From Lithodes maja (Eukaryota; Arthropoda; Malacostraca; Decapoda; Lithodidae), in the NCBI GenBank assembly GCA_037953745.1, contig JBAKBP010003237.1, positions 93,654 through 157,653 of the forward strand: a stretch of DNA of 64,000 nucleotides. Reading direction: 5' to 3'. This document shows, piece after piece, positions 1 to 10,186 of the stretch. The notes beneath the pieces are model-generated. The model was not told the origin of the DNA. It saw only the letters and a list, made by a program, of their open reading frames with translations, and did no database searches. Both the position numbers and the translations under genes were made by a program. Numbering within the stretch: the stretch's first letter is position 1; each line of letters opens with the position of its first letter.

Positions 1-110
1 CAAACTCCGTGTGTCCAGGCATTTTGGCTCTGTCACTCTTTCAACTATGGGGAGGCACTCGCTATAGGCAGTTATGCCTTTTGCCTCCCTCAATCACATA
101 GACAAAAAAA
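1..110 (+). mobile_element. 3' tail of a jockey-like non-LTR element
   Basis: Matches the 3' end of the element at 7838-9405: end of the coding region, a short untranslated segment, and a terminal A-run at 103-110. Relative to 9267-9405 it lacks 22 bases covering the last codons and stop, so this copy is damaged. The rest lies outside the window. Confidence 0.8.
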
Positions 111-895
111 GTAATCAGTGGTGTTCAGTTAATCCATCCAATAAAGTGTATCAGGTTTTACATGAGCGCCATCCACCCGGAATGAGACGGGCTGACCCTT
201 CGTCAGAGTGAGGGTTGGTGTCCTCTACTTCCCATAGCCCCTTCTATCTTTTTCTATATCTCTATTTTTTCAAATGGCGTAGGGATGTGGTGACCCAAAA
301 CGCCCGCCACTTTTTTGGTGCAGGTAGCCTCCAGGTGGGTGGATGAGGCTCGTGTAAACCTGATACACTATTTACTTAAGGGTAAGGAAGGTTAGTGATT
401 GGATTAATTGAACACCACTGTTTACTTAAGGATAACAAGATACTTGGCCCATTGAGACAGTGTAAGAAAGACTTATTTTATAGCCGGAATGGGACGGGCT
501 GACCCTTAGTCGGAATGAGGGTTGGTGTCCTCGTAGCCTCCAGGTGCTAGATAATAAGTTTCTTACACAGACTCTCCATCTCAATGGGCCAAGTATCTTG
601 TTTGGACTCTATTTCCATCCTTAATTTGACTTTATATTGTCCTAGTCCCTAAGTAATCAGTGGTGTTCAGTTAATCCATCCAATAAAGTGTATCAGGTTT
701 TACATGAGCGCCATCCACCCGGAATGGGACGGGCTGACCCTTCGTCAGAGTGAGGGTTGGTGTCCTCTACTTCCCATAGCCCCTTCTATCTTTTTCTATA
801 TCTCTATTTTTTTCAAATGGCGTAGGGATGTGGCGACCCCAACGCCCGCCACTTTTTTTGGTGCAGGTAGCCTTAAAAGTATATAATATTTTTAA
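111..895. repeat. Foldback (inverted-repeat) element cluster, copy 1
   Basis: Arms and loops of one palindromic unit in alternation. One arm starts at the CAGTGGTGTTCA word (about 116) and its reverse complement ends near 420. The loop between them (about 180-330) carries the G-rich words GGGCTGACCC and GAGGGTTGGTGTCCTC. A shorter loop and a second arm follow at 480-640, and a third, truncated arm-loop at 655-870. Short open frames here are not genes. Confidence 0.75.
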
Positions 896-1790
896 TCATA
901 TTAATCGTCTCCCATGAGGAGATTTCCTATGGCCACTTTTCTCTCTACATCTCAATGAGCCAAGTTAATTGTTTGCACTATTTTCCTTCCACCTACGGAT
1001 TTGTGTCAGGTTTATACAGCCCCATCCACCCGGAATTGTGTGGGAGTTTATACATATAAATATAATTATAAATAAAACATATTTTTATTTATACCTAAGT
1101 TCCTTTGGATGTCCTGTGAAGCAGCATACTCATATTGTCAGATAGTTTGACTAGTTGGCTATCTGGGTAAACCCTCTGTCAATTTGGCCAAGTTATTAAA
1201 GACACCTGAAAATTTGTCTATTAACAACTAGGCTTAAGATTGACTTGATAAAAATAATATTTTCTGAAAAAATATGTTCAGTGTGTTATAAACACCGGTC
1301 TGTGTCACATACACACAGTCTATGTAGTTCCCGAATCCATATCCCAACTTATATAATTGCATCCTTATATTATGTGGTTACCATATCCATATAAAAACAG
1401 GATTTAGAGCCCTAAAACTAGGACGTTGGTAACCCCTAATTTCACATCAATAATGGCGGGTCTCTAACTCCTGAAATTGACTATTTAAACAAAAAAGCAC
1501 TACCCGAGTTACTCATATTGTCAGATATTTTGACTATTTGGGTAAACCTCTGTCAATTTGGCCAAGTTGTTTAAAATACCAAAAATAATATGTCTGAAAA
1601 AAATAGTTTCAGTGTGTTACAAACACCGCTCTGTGTCACATAAACACAGTCATTGTAATAAACATATAAAAAACAGGATTTAGAGCCCTAAAACTAGGAC
1701 TTTGGTAACCCCTAATTTCACATCAATAATGGCGGGTCTCTAACTCCTGAAATTGACTATTTAAACAAAAAAGCACTAACCTGTGTCAAT
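896..1790. other. AT-rich 5' flank of beta-subunit gene 1
   Basis: No gene. It contains a degenerate foldback arm (930-1045), a beta-gene scrap (1092-1123), and two copies of a block related to the 245-bp monomers (words TCATATTGTCAGAT, TCTGTCAATTTGGCCAAG). These lead to a promoter-proximal segment with ATGGCGGGTCTCTAACTCCT that recurs before each beta gene. Confidence 0.6.
1092..1123 (+). pseudogene. 32-bp scrap of a beta-subunit coding exon
   Basis: The bases equal the stretch encoding PKFLWMSCEA in the intact genes (about 2552-2581) but sit alone in noncoding DNA, joined directly to the start of a 245-bp-type repeat. The same scrap recurs at 10381-10412 in the duplicated copy. Confidence 0.7.
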
Positions 1791-1825
1791 TTGTCCAAGT
1801 TACGTTGGTATCCCGAATTTCACAT

Positions 1826-1890
1826 CAACAATGTCGGGTCTCTAACTCCTCCCCCTTCTTTAGGATATATATATATATATTCTCTTTCAT
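1826..1890 (+). promoter_or_regulatory. Core promoter of beta gene 1 (TATA box)
   Basis: A conserved lead-in (TTTCACATCAACAATG, then CTCTAACTCCTCCCCCTTCT) precedes a TATA run at about 1864-1881. About 30 bases on is CTCAGAATTCAACTGCTCCC, a likely initiator region. The same arrangement stands at 4720-4815 and 11110-11215. Conservation across paralogs plus spacing supports the call; the start site is not proven. Confidence 0.55.
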
Positions 1891-1997
1891 ATGAGAAACT
1901 CAGAATTCAACTGCTCCCTGACATAAAAGGTATAATATTGGAGGAGGAGAGGCTCCAGATCAGATTGAGAAACAAAGAACGTACAGGAGGAGGAAGA

Positions 1998-2804
1998 ATG
2001 GCTGGACACGAAAGTATAATCATGGAAGTGGTGGTGGGAGTGGTGGTATTTATTATGACCTTCGTAGTCGTCCGACTGGGAGAGAAACCTAACATGGGCC
2101 TAACCACGTATCCCAGCAACGTCCGACTGGGAGAGAAACCTAATATGGGCCTAACTACGTATCCCATCAACAATATTGTATACCAACAACGGGGGGAGAC
2201 CCACTTCTACTCCGTAGAAATTAACGATTTATTTCAATACCAAACCGAAATCATCAACAAATACAACTTAGCATGCCGGGACCCTGTTATCATCAACAAA
2301 TACAACTTAGCATGCCGGGACCCTGTGACAAAACCACTGAACTTCTGTAGCTGGCTGAGTGAAATCAGGGAATGTATATTACCCGGCTACTGGGACATTA
2401 ATGGTACCACCGGCGCCTGTCTCCTCATCACCCCAAAGGTACCTAAATGGGTTCCTGACGTGTACACGGTGTTGGAGGACCTACCAGATAACATGCCAAA
2501 GAGTCTCAGGGACTACATTTTGAGGTTTTATCGTCGAAAGAAGAATGTGATGCCTAAGTTCCTTTGGATGTCCTGTGAAGCCGCAGATAAGTACAGATTT
2601 TATGGCGAAATAACCTTGCTGCCCTGGCAAGGTTTTCCATCGTACTTCTTCCCCTACAAAAAGAGCCACTCTTACATACAGCCAGTTATGGGTATGCACA
2701 TCTCAGGCCTAAGTAAGGTGGTGCCGCTGGCCATTGAGTGTCGACTCTGGGCAAAGGATACTGAAAAAAACGTGCACACCATCTACATAACTACAAAATT
2801 ATAA
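1998..2804 (+). CDS. Na+/K+-ATPase beta-subunit-like protein, gene 1
   Basis: 268 codons from the first ATG of the frame; the frame is open upstream but without ATG. The family is the single-pass accessory subunit that folds and delivers the P-type sodium pump to the plasma membrane. Visible: a very short cytoplasmic N-terminus, one membrane segment (about residues 8-25), then an extracellular domain with six cysteines placed as in the family, the block FLWMSCEA, the signature GFPSYFFPY followed by YIQP, and the C-terminal IECRLWAKD near the end. The family is usually about 300 residues, so this one is short, mainly at the N-terminus. Two in-frame internal duplications are present: LGEKPNMGLTTYP twice and IINKYNLACRDPV twice. 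The second adds an extra cysteine. AATAAA (2804-2809) overlaps the stop codon. It could be a diverged or failing paralog; expression is unknown. Confidence 0.78.
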   Translation: MAGHESIIMEVVVGVVVFIMTFVVVRLGEKPNMGLTTYPSNVRLGEKPNMGLTTYPINNIVYQQRGETHFYSVEINDLFQYQTEIINKYNLACRDPVIINKYNLACRDPVTKPLNFCSWLSEIRECILPGYWDINGTTGACLLITPKVPKWVPDVYTVLEDLPDNMPKSLRDYILRFYRRKKNVMPKFLWMSCEAADKYRFYGEITLLPWQGFPSYFFPYKKSHSYIQPVMGMHISGLSKVVPLAIECRLWAKDTEKNVHTIYITTKL

Positions 2805-2867
2805 ATAAAAGCTATACATAAAAGACACGTTAATATAGCCTGACGGACTCGCCTCATCCAATGGGTG

Positions 2868-3175
2868 TGCGCTCAGAATTCAACTGCTCCCTGACATAAA
2901 AGGTATTATCTTCCTCTGTTTCTATCCTGTTGGTTCCTTTATATTTACTCTGAAACACACTAGCTCTCTCTACCTGTCTACATACATTGTTCTTACAGAG
3001 TTTTTAGTGGTAGTCATTTTTTCTCAAACAATAAAGCTATATTTATAAGGTCTATTATGACATTTAGGTATACTTTTAAGCCTTTGCTTAAACACAAAAG
3101 TATAATCATGGGAGTGATGGTGGAATTTATTATCACCTTCATTAGTCGTCCATTATTTAAAACATTAGTATTAAA
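2868..3175 (+). pseudogene. Truncated beta-subunit gene fragment (first exon plus membrane segment)
   Basis: Starts with the same CTCAGAATTCAACTGCTCCC leader and a GT donor-like junction. It continues with intron-like sequence also found near 5090 and 6590, then a stretch equivalent to ESIIMEVVV...ITF of gene 1 (about 3094-3150). The extracellular domain is missing. A partial gene copy left by local duplication. Confidence 0.65.
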
Positions 3176-3282
3176 ATGTGTCGGAAACATGGTTTGACTG
3201 AGCCCCTACGCCGACCCATCTAAAATGACAAAAAGATATATAAATTATGTAATGAAATTGCCTATTTTATAAAAAAAGCACT

Positions 3283-4598
3283 TGCCGAGTTACTCATATT
3301 GTCAGATATTTTGACTATTTGGCTATCTGGGTAAACCCTCTGCCAATTTGGCCAAATTGTTAAAAGACACCTGACTATATGGACAATTCGGCAATTTGTC
3401 TATTTAGGCACGACATGGTTAAACCCTCTGTCAATTTGGCCAAGTTGTTAAAAGACACCTGACTATATGGGCAATTTGTCTGTTAGCTAAGATTGATTTG
3501 ACCAAAATAATATTTCTGAACAAATATTTTCAGGATGTTGAACCCCTACACTGATCCCATCTAAAATGACAAAACAATACATAAATTATGTACTGAAATT
3601 GCCTACTAATTTAAAAAAAGCACTAGCCGAGTGATTTATATTGTCAGATATTTCGACTATGTGGGTAAACCCTCTGTCAATTTGGCCAAGTTGTTAAAAG
3701 ACACCTGACTATATGGGCAATTTGTCTGTCAGCTAAGATTGATTTGACCAAAATAATATTTCTGAACAAATATTTTCAGGATGTTGAACCCCTACACTGA
3801 TCCCATCTAAAATGACAAAACAATACATCAATTATGTACTGAAATTGCCTATTAATTTAAAAAATCACTAGCCGAGTGATTTATATTGTCAGATATTTCG
3901 ACTATGTGGGTAAACCCTCTGTCAATTTGGCCAAGTTGTTAAAAGACACCTGACTATATGGGCAATTTGTCTGTTAGCTAAGATTGATTTGACCAAAATA
4001 ATATTTCTGAACAAATATTTTCAGGAGACGCCTGACTATATGGGCAATTTATCTGTTAGCTAAGATTTATTTGACCAAAATAATATTTCTGAACAAATAT
4101 TTTCAGGATGTTGAACCCCTACACCGATCCCATCTAAAATGACAAAAAATATATAAATTATGTACTGAAATTGCCTATTAATTAAAAAAAGCACTATCCG
4201 AGTGACTCATATTGTCAGATATTTCGACTATGTGGGTAAACCCTCTGTCAATTTGGCCAAGTTGTTAAAAGACGCCTGACTATATGGGCAATTTATCTGT
4301 TAGCTAAGATTGATTTGACCAAAATAATATTTCTGAACAAATATTTTCAGGATGTTGAACCCCTACATTGATCCCATCTAAAATGACAAAAAATACATAA
4401 ATTATGTACTGAAATTGCCTATTAATTTAAAAAAGTACTAGCCGAGTGATTCATATTGTCAGATATTTCGACTATGTGGGTAAACCCTCTGTCAATTTGG
4501 CCAAGTTGTTAAAAGACGCCTGACTATATGGGCAATTTATCTGTTAGCTAAGATTGACTTGACCAAAATAATATTTCTGAACAAATATTTTCAATGTG
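3283..4598. repeat. Tandem array of about 245-bp monomers
   Basis: Monomer starts (variants of GCCGAGTGATT) fall near 3287, 3626, 3871, 4197 and 4441. Two intervals are 244-245 bases. The other two are longer because of partial internal duplications of the TGTCAATTTGGCCAAG...TATGGGCAATTT portion. AT-rich, no coding. Diverged single monomers precede every beta gene, so this sequence travels with the gene family. The right edge of the large duplication (3415) lies inside the first monomer. Confidence 0.85.
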
Positions 4599-4714
4599 TT
4601 ACAAACATTGGTTTGTAGTTCCACGCATCCATATCCCAACTTATATATTGCATCCTTATATTTTATGGTTACCATACACATATAAACATGAGAACTAGGA
4701 CGCTGGCAACCCCG

Positions 4715-4815
4715 AATTTCACATCAACAATGGCGGGTCTCTAACTCCTCCCCCTTCTCTAGGCTATATATATATGGTCTTTCATATGAGAGGCTTAGAA
4801 TTTAACTGCTCCCTG
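4715..4815 (+). promoter_or_regulatory. Core promoter of beta gene 2 (TATA box)
   Basis: Same conserved lead-in as genes 1 and 3, then GGCTATATATATATGG (TATA at about 4763-4776), then a leader resembling CTTAGAATTTAACTGCTCCC. A GT donor follows at 4825. Confidence 0.55.
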
Positions 4816-4824
4816 ACACAAAAG

Positions 4825-5241
4825 GTATTATATTCATGTTTCTATCCTATTGTTTCCTTTCTGAAACACATTAGCTCTCTCTACCTGTCTACTCTGAAAC
4901 ATGCCGAAGGAGATAAAAGGCACATTTATACATTTTATTTTTATAAAATGCAACATGTCTCACCTGTTTTTCTTTTTCTTTTTTCATCAAACATTCAGGC
5001 TTGAGACATCTTGAAGTGTAGCCCGAGTAACTACACAAATATACTCTTGATAATAAGAAGACATTTAAGACTTGTTCTGACAGAGTTTTTAGTGGTAGTA
5101 AATTTTGCTCCGACGATAAAGGCGTGAGAGGTGAGGGATAAACCACGATTATACTGATTTCTTATATAAATATATAAGAAATAATTTTAAATTTTATAAA
5201 CCGAATATTTATCTAATTTTATTAATTATTTATTTTTTCAG
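4825..5241 (+). other. Probable first intron of beta gene 2
   Basis: Donor AAAG|GTATTA at 4824/4825 and acceptor TATTTTTTCAG at 5231-5241 bound 417 bases. The next exon would begin AGATG. The 3' half is repeated at 6580-6716, also ending in a pyrimidine tract and AG. Inferred from splice-site form and that paralogy only. Confidence 0.5.
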
Positions 5242-5326
5242 AGATGTGTAAAGGTGAGGATGAAGAAGACACTGAACCACTTATTAATGGAGGAGATGGA
5301 AAAATGTTGGAAATAAACTTATATCC

Positions 5327-6289
5327 GTGCAAGAAGTGGTGGGAGTGGTGTTGGGAGTGATGATAATTATTATCAACTTGATAGTCATCCTTATGGTTAT
5401 ATTGAGACCTGCTCCTTGTTGTAGCTCGGGCGCGGGAGAGAAACCTAACATCGACCTAACCACGTATCCCAGCAACAATACCGTGTACAAACAACGGAAG
5501 TTCCACTTATACCCCTTTACAAAACCACACAACCTAACCACGTATCCCAGCAATAATACCGTGTACAAACAACGGGAGTACCACTTATACCCCTCTACAG
5601 AACCACACAATAAACTCATAGAAAAGGGCTCCATTCTTGATGCTATTTATAACAAATACAACTTAACTGCATGCGACCCTGTGACAAAACCACTGAACTT
5701 CTGTAGTTGGCTGAGTGATACCAGGGAATGTATAGACGGCGGGAAATTGGGCTTCTACAATTCCGGCCCCTGTCCCTGTCTCATCACCCAAAAGGTACCT
5801 AAATGGATTCCTGACATGTTCACGGCGCTGGAGGACCTACCAAATAACCTGCCAAAGAGTTCCAGGGACTATATTTTGAGGTTTTACCGTCGAAAGAACT
5901 GTCTCCTCATCACCCCAAAGGTAACTAAATGGATTCCTGACATGTACACGGTTCTGGAGGACCTACCAGATAACATGCCAAAGAGTCTCAGGGAATATAT
6001 TTTGAGGTTTTACCGTCGAAAGAAGAATGTGATGCCTAAGTTCCTTTGGATGTCCTGTGAAGCCGCAGATAAGCACAGATTTTATGGCGAAATAACCTTG
6101 CTGCCCTGGCGAGGTTTTCCACCGTACTTCTTCCCCTACCGAAATAACTCTTACGTACAGCCAGCTGTGGGTATGCACATCTCAGGCCTAATAAAGGGAG
6201 TGTCGCTGGCCATTGAGTGTCGACTCTGGGCTAAGAATATTAGCACTGAAAAAAACCTGCACACCATCCACATAAAACAAATTGAATGA
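5327..6289 (+). CDS. Na+/K+-ATPase beta-subunit-like protein, gene 2 (start uncertain)
   Basis: The frame is open from 5288 to the stop at 6287-6289. Its first in-frame ATG (5360) lies inside the membrane segment, and the only upstream ATG after the splice acceptor (5244) is in another frame. Either an exon is missed or one frameshift has hit the N-terminus. Downstream the family hallmarks are present: a membrane segment rich in I/L/V, cysteines spaced as in gene 1, FLWMSCEA, GFPPYFFPY and SLAIECRLWAKN near the C-terminus. Two in-frame internal duplications: LTTYPSNNTVYKQR occurs twice, and a roughly 40-residue piece containing LITPKVTKWIPDMYT occurs twice. These make it longer than gene 1. 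The second duplication repeats part of the extracellular fold with its cysteine, so normal folding is doubtful. Family membership is secure; function is not. Confidence 0.65.
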   Translation: MQEVVGVVLGVMIIIINLIVILMVILRPAPCCSSGAGEKPNIDLTTYPSNNTVYKQRKFHLYPFTKPHNLTTYPSNNTVYKQREYHLYPSTEPHNKLIEKGSILDAIYNKYNLTACDPVTKPLNFCSWLSDTRECIDGGKLGFYNSGPCPCLITQKVPKWIPDMFTALEDLPNNLPKSSRDYILRFYRRKNCLLITPKVTKWIPDMYTVLEDLPDNMPKSLREYILRFYRRKKNVMPKFLWMSCEAADKHRFYGEITLLPWRGFPPYFFPYRNNSYVQPAVGMHISGLIKGVSLAIECRLWAKNISTEKNLHTIHIKQIE

Positions 6290-6420
6290 TATCGGATGTT
6301 ATAATGGTCAAGTCTACATTGTTTCTGGGTTAAGAATATCAGCACTGAAAAAACCTGCACACCATCCACATAAAACAAATTGAATGGTATCGGATGTTAT
6401 AATGGTCAAGTCTGCATTGT
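6225..6420. repeat. Direct duplication of the 3' end of beta gene 2
   Basis: About 100 bases covering the last codons (AAGAATAT(T/C)AGCACTGAAAA to the ACACCATCCACATAAA segment) and the 3' flank through ATAATGGTCAAGTCT occur twice, the second starting near 6330. The second copy lies beyond the stop codon and is untranslated. Confidence 0.75.
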
Positions 6421-6579
6421 TTCTCACACCTCCATCATGTGTGCATGGTGCAACAGGTATACTACAATAACGTAATTTTTCTTTTTTATAAAGTTGTTTA
6501 TGTATCAACAGACAAAAAACCTTTAAATAACGTAAACAATTAGAGGAATCACCTGACTTACTATTTGCTATGACAAAGA

Positions 6580-6785
6580 GTGGTATTCATTTTTGCTCCG
6601 ACGATAAAGCTATATTTATAAGGTCTCTTATGACATTTAGGTATACATTTAATTATTAATATTTAAAATAATTTTGAATTTCATAAACAGAATATTTATC
6701 AATTTTTTTTCTTTAGATATGTTGGACGAAGAAGACATATATTCAAAGAGGCTCAACAAGAATATATAATAACGTATTTTTTCTT
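6580..6785 (+). pseudogene. Stranded intron end and exon-2 start of another beta gene
   Basis: Parallels 5095-5275: the same TTTTGCTCCGACGATAAA word, the same AT-rich tail, a pyrimidine tract with AG at 6715-6716, then ATG (6719) followed by codons for an acidic start (MLDEED versus MCKGEDEED at 5244). It stops after about 16 codons and no membrane segment follows. Confidence 0.55.
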
Positions 6786-6799
6786 TTTATAAAATTGTT

Positions 6800-7837
6800 T
6801 TGTGGTGGGCTGACCCCTTGTCAGAGTGAGGGTTGGTGTCCTCTACTTCCCATAGCCCCTTCTATCTTTTTCTCCTACTATGTAAATCTCTAATTTTTTC
6901 AAATGGCGTAGGGATGTGGCGACCCCAACGCCCGCCACTTTTTTTGGTGCAGGTAGCCTCCAGGTGGGTGGATGAGGCTCGTGTAAACCTGATACACTAT
7001 TTAGTTTAGGGTAAGGCAGGTTAGTGATTGGATTAATTGAACACCACTGTTTACTTAAGGATAACAAGATACTTGGCCCATTGAGATAGTGTAAGAAAGA
7101 CTTATTTTCTAGCCGGAATGGGACGGGCTGACCCTTCGTCGGAATGAGGGTTGGTGTCCTCGTAGCCTCCAGGTGCTAGATAATAAGTTTCTCACACAGA
7201 CTCTCCATCTCAATGGGCCAAGTATCTTGTTTGCACTCTATTTCCATCCTTAATTTGACTTTTATATTGTCCTTGTCCCTAAGTAATCAGTGGTGTTCAG
7301 TTAATCCATCCAATAAAGTGTATCAGGTTTACATGAGAGCCATCCACCTGGAATGGGACGGGCTGACCCCTTGTCAGAGTGAGGGATGGTGTCCTCTACT
7401 TCCCATAGATCCTTCTATCTTTTTCTCCTACTATGTATATCTCTATTTTTTCAAATGGCGTAGGGATGTGGCGACCCCAAACGCCCGCCACTTTTTTGGT
7501 GCAGGTAGCCTCCAGGTGGGTGGATGAGGCTCGTGTAAACCTGATACACTATTTACTTAAGGGTAAGGCAGGTTAGTGATTGGATTAATTGAACACCACT
7601 GTTTACTTAAGGATAACAAGATACTTGGCCCATTGAGATAGTGTAAGAAAGACTTATTTTCTAGCCGGAATGGGACGGGCTGACCCTTAGTCGGAGTGAG
7701 GGTTGGTGTCCTCGTAGCCTCCAGGTGCTAGATAATAAGTTTCTTACACAGACTCTCCATCTCAATGGGCCAAGTATCTTGTTTGCACTCTATTTCCATC
7801 CTTAATTTGACTTTTATATTGTCCTTGTCCCTAAGTT
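6800..7837. repeat. Foldback (inverted-repeat) element cluster, copy 2
   Basis: Two consecutive palindromic units. An outer arm (from GATAATAAGTTTCTTACAC through TCTCAATGGGCCAAGTATCT) and an inner arm (CAGTGGTGTTCAGTTAATCC through CATCCACC) are mirrored after a loop of about 150 bases. The last arm breaks off at CCCTAAG (about 7837), where a retroelement has inserted, and resumes at 9406. Confidence 0.78.
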
Positions 7838-9309
7838 GTCCTGTTGTTCTCAAAAACTGTGCTTCCGTGCTGACTCCCTGCCTAGGCAAACTCTTTCGTC
7901 TCTGTCTATCCTCTAACGTCTTCCCTTCATGCTGGAAGTTTGCTCACATTCAACCTGTCCCAAAGAAGGGTGACCGCTCTCAACCCTCCAACTATCGTCC
8001 AATTGCTCTTATCTCTTGTCTTTCTAAAGTTTTTGAAACTATTCTTGCTTCCAAATTTCTTAAGCATTTCTCTTCTCATAATCTGCTCTCAGATCGCCAG
8101 TATGGTTTCCTTAAGGGTCGCTCTACTGGTGATCTTCTTTCATATCTTACTAACTCTTGGTCATCCTCCTTTCGGGACTTCGGTGAGACTTTTTCTATTG
8201 CACTAGACATATCGAAAGCCTTCGATAGAGTCTGGCATAAATCTTTAATTTCTAAACTACCCTCCTTCGGTTTCTATCCCTCCATCTGTGCCTTTGTCTC
8301 TAATTTCCTTTCCGGCCGTTCCATAGCTGCGGTTGTGGATGGCCATTGTTCACTTCCTCACCCTATAAACTCCGGTGTTCCTCAGGGCTCTGTCCTATCT
8401 CCTATTCTCTTTCTAATTTTTATAAATGATCTCCTTAACTGTACCTTAATTCCCATCCATTCATACGCAGACGACTCAACCTTACACTACTCCATTAGTT
8501 TTTCAGAACGCCCCAGCCAGCAATCCCTCAACGACAAACGTAATGAAGCCATAGAACTCTTAAATTCTGATCTAAATACTATTTCCAATTGGGGCAGAGA
8601 AAACCTTGTTAACTTTAATGCTTCCAAAACCCAATTTCTCCATCTATCTACCCGTCAGGATCTCCCAGCGGACTATCCCTTATTCTTCAACAATACAAAA
8701 ATCAACCCTTCATCTTCTCTCAATATTCTTGGTGTCTCTTTTTCTTCTGCTCTCATTTGGAAGGACCATATTACCAGTCTTGCTAAGGCAGCCTCCCAGA
8801 AGCTGGGTGTGCTCAACCGCCTTAGGGGGTTCTTTTCCCCTGCACAGCTTCTTGCTCTGTACAGGGGCATAGTGCGCCCTTGTATTGAGTATTGTTCACA
8901 TGTGTGGGGAGGTTCCTCTCACACCGCTCTCCTAGACAAAGTTGAAAGGAAGGCCTTTCGTATCATTAACTCCCGTCCACTCACCAACTCTCTGCAATCT
9001 CTCTCTCTCCGCCGCAATGTTGCATCTCTCTCGCTATTCTATCGCTACTATAATAATCAGTGTTCCTCAGAGCTATCCCAGTGCATACCACCTCCTTTAC
9101 GTAGGGCACGTGGTACCCGTCTTGCAACTCAATCCCACCCCTACTCTGTGCAACTCTCCAACCCAAGAGTGAAACGTTACTCTCAAACTTTCTTCTACTC
9201 AACATCTGAGCTCTGGAACTCTCTCCCAGAATCAGTCTTTCCCTCTTCCTATGACTTAAATTGCTTCAAACTCCGTGTGTCCAGGCATTTTGGCTCGAAC
9301 GTCCCTTGA
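7765..9309 (+). CDS. Reverse transcriptase fragment, open, of a jockey-like element
   Basis: 514 codons. The first 24 or so are read from the flanking foldback arm, so the start is accidental. The rest is a 5'-truncated RT ORF. Motifs (residue positions in this frame): NYRPIAL 77-82, LDISKAFD 147-154, [11 protein letters not shown] 203-213, YADD 234-237 (intact catalytic Asp pair), then thumb and C-terminal region ending WNSLPESVFP...SRHF. There is no endonuclease domain, so it cannot retrotranspose alone. Relatives in this window: 40405-51830 and 47158-51468. The clade name is by resemblance. Confidence 0.85.
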   Translation: MGQVSCLHSISILNLTFILSLSLSCPVVLKNCASVLTPCLGKLFRLCLSSNVFPSCWKFAHIQPVPKKGDRSQPSNYRPIALISCLSKVFETILASKFLKHFSSHNLLSDRQYGFLKGRSTGDLLSYLTNSWSSSFRDFGETFSIALDISKAFDRVWHKSLISKLPSFGFYPSICAFVSNFLSGRSIAAVVDGHCSLPHPINSGVPQGSVLSPILFLIFINDLLNCTLIPIHSYADDSTLHYSISFSERPSQQSLNDKRNEAIELLNSDLNTISNWGRENLVNFNASKTQFLHLSTRQDLPADYPLFFNNTKINPSSSLNILGVSFSSALIWKDHITSLAKAASQKLGVLNRLRGFFSPAQLLALYRGIVRPCIEYCSHVWGGSSHTALLDKVERKAFRIINSRPLTNSLQSLSLRRNVASLSLFYRYYNNQCSSELSQCIPPPLRRARGTRLATQSHPYSVQLSNPRVKRYSQTFFYSTSELWNSLPESVFPSSYDLNCFKLRVSRHFGSNVP

Positions 9310-9405
9310 TTTTGGCCCTGTCACTCTTTCAACTATGGGGAGGCACTCGCTATAGGCAGTTATGCCTTTTGCCTCCCTCAATCACATAGACAAAAAAAGT
9401 AATCA
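7838..9405 (+). mobile_element. 5'-truncated jockey-like non-LTR retrotransposon
   Basis: Begins inside the RT region and ends in an A-run at about 9398-9405. It interrupts a foldback arm: left flank CCCTAAG, right flank GTAATCAGTGG, which are contiguous (CCCTAAGTAATCAGTGG) in the uninterrupted arm at about 7280. Typical result of target-primed reverse transcription with 5' truncation. Target duplication is very short at best. Confidence 0.82.
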
Positions 9406-10186
9406 GTGGTGTTCAGTTAATCCATCCAATAAAGTGTATCAGGTTTTACATGAGCGCCATCCACCCGGAATGAGACGGGCTGACCCTTCGTCAGAGTGAG
9501 GGTTGGTGTCCTCTACTTCCCATAGCCCCTTCTATCTTTTTCTATATCTCTATTTTTTCAAATGGCGTAGGGATGTGGTGACCCCAAACGCCCGCCACTT
9601 TTTTGGTGCAGGTAGCCTCCAGGTGGGTGGATGAGGCTCGTGTAAACCTGATACACTATTTACTTAAGGGTAAGGCAGGTTAGTGATTGGATTAATTGAA
9701 CACCACTGTTTACTTAAGGATAACAAGATACTTGGCCCATTGAGACAGTGTAAGAAAGACTTATTTTCTAGCCGGAATGGGACGGGCTGACCCTTAGTCG
9801 GAATGAGGGTTGGTGTCCTCGTAGCCTCCAGGTGCTAGATAATAAGTTTCTTACACAGACTCTCCATCTCAATGGGCCAAGTATCTTGTTTGGACTCTAT
9901 TTCCATCCTTAATTTGACTTTATATTGTCCTAGTCCCTAAGTAATCAGTGGTGTTCAGTTAATCCATCCAATAAAGTGTATCAGGTTTTACATGAGCGCC
10001 ATCCACCCGGAATGGGACGGGCTGACCCTTCGTCAGAGTGAGGGTTGGTGTCCTCTACTTCCCATAGCCCCTTCTATCTTTTTCTATATCTCTATTTTTT
10101 TCAAATGGCGTAGGGATGTGGCGACCCCAACGCCCGCCACTTTTTTTGGTGCAGGTAGCCTTAAAAGTATATAATATTTTTAATCA
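9406..10186. repeat. Foldback (inverted-repeat) element cluster, copy 3
   Basis: Equivalent of 111-895: an arm-loop-arm unit (9406-9715), a short loop with a second arm (9770-9945), and a truncated arm-loop ending at 10160. It is both the continuation of the arm cut at 7837 and part of the duplicated block. Confidence 0.75.

Larger units (their letters stand above)
1..3415. repeat. Segmental duplication, copy 1 (left-truncated by window)
   Basis: This block recurs almost base for base at 9267-12707. The offset is 9266 at the left edge, 9288 after a 22-base indel near 30/9296, and 9292 at the right edge. Differences are a handful of single bases and short AT-run lengths. It holds a retroelement tail, a foldback cluster, a beta-subunit gene and a beta-gene fragment. 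Homology stops abruptly after the shared cacgac at 3409-3414. It still matches 9267 onward at position 1, so the duplicated unit continues left of the window. Confidence 0.92.

Noticed and set aside
704..886. 60-codon frame repeated at 9992-10174
   Set aside because: Lies in the foldback arm and loop; conserved only because of the recent duplication.
1791..1997. N-terminal extension of beta gene 1 to the limit of the open frame
   Set aside because: No ATG in the extension; it would translate through the TATA box and leader. The ATG at 1998 is used instead.
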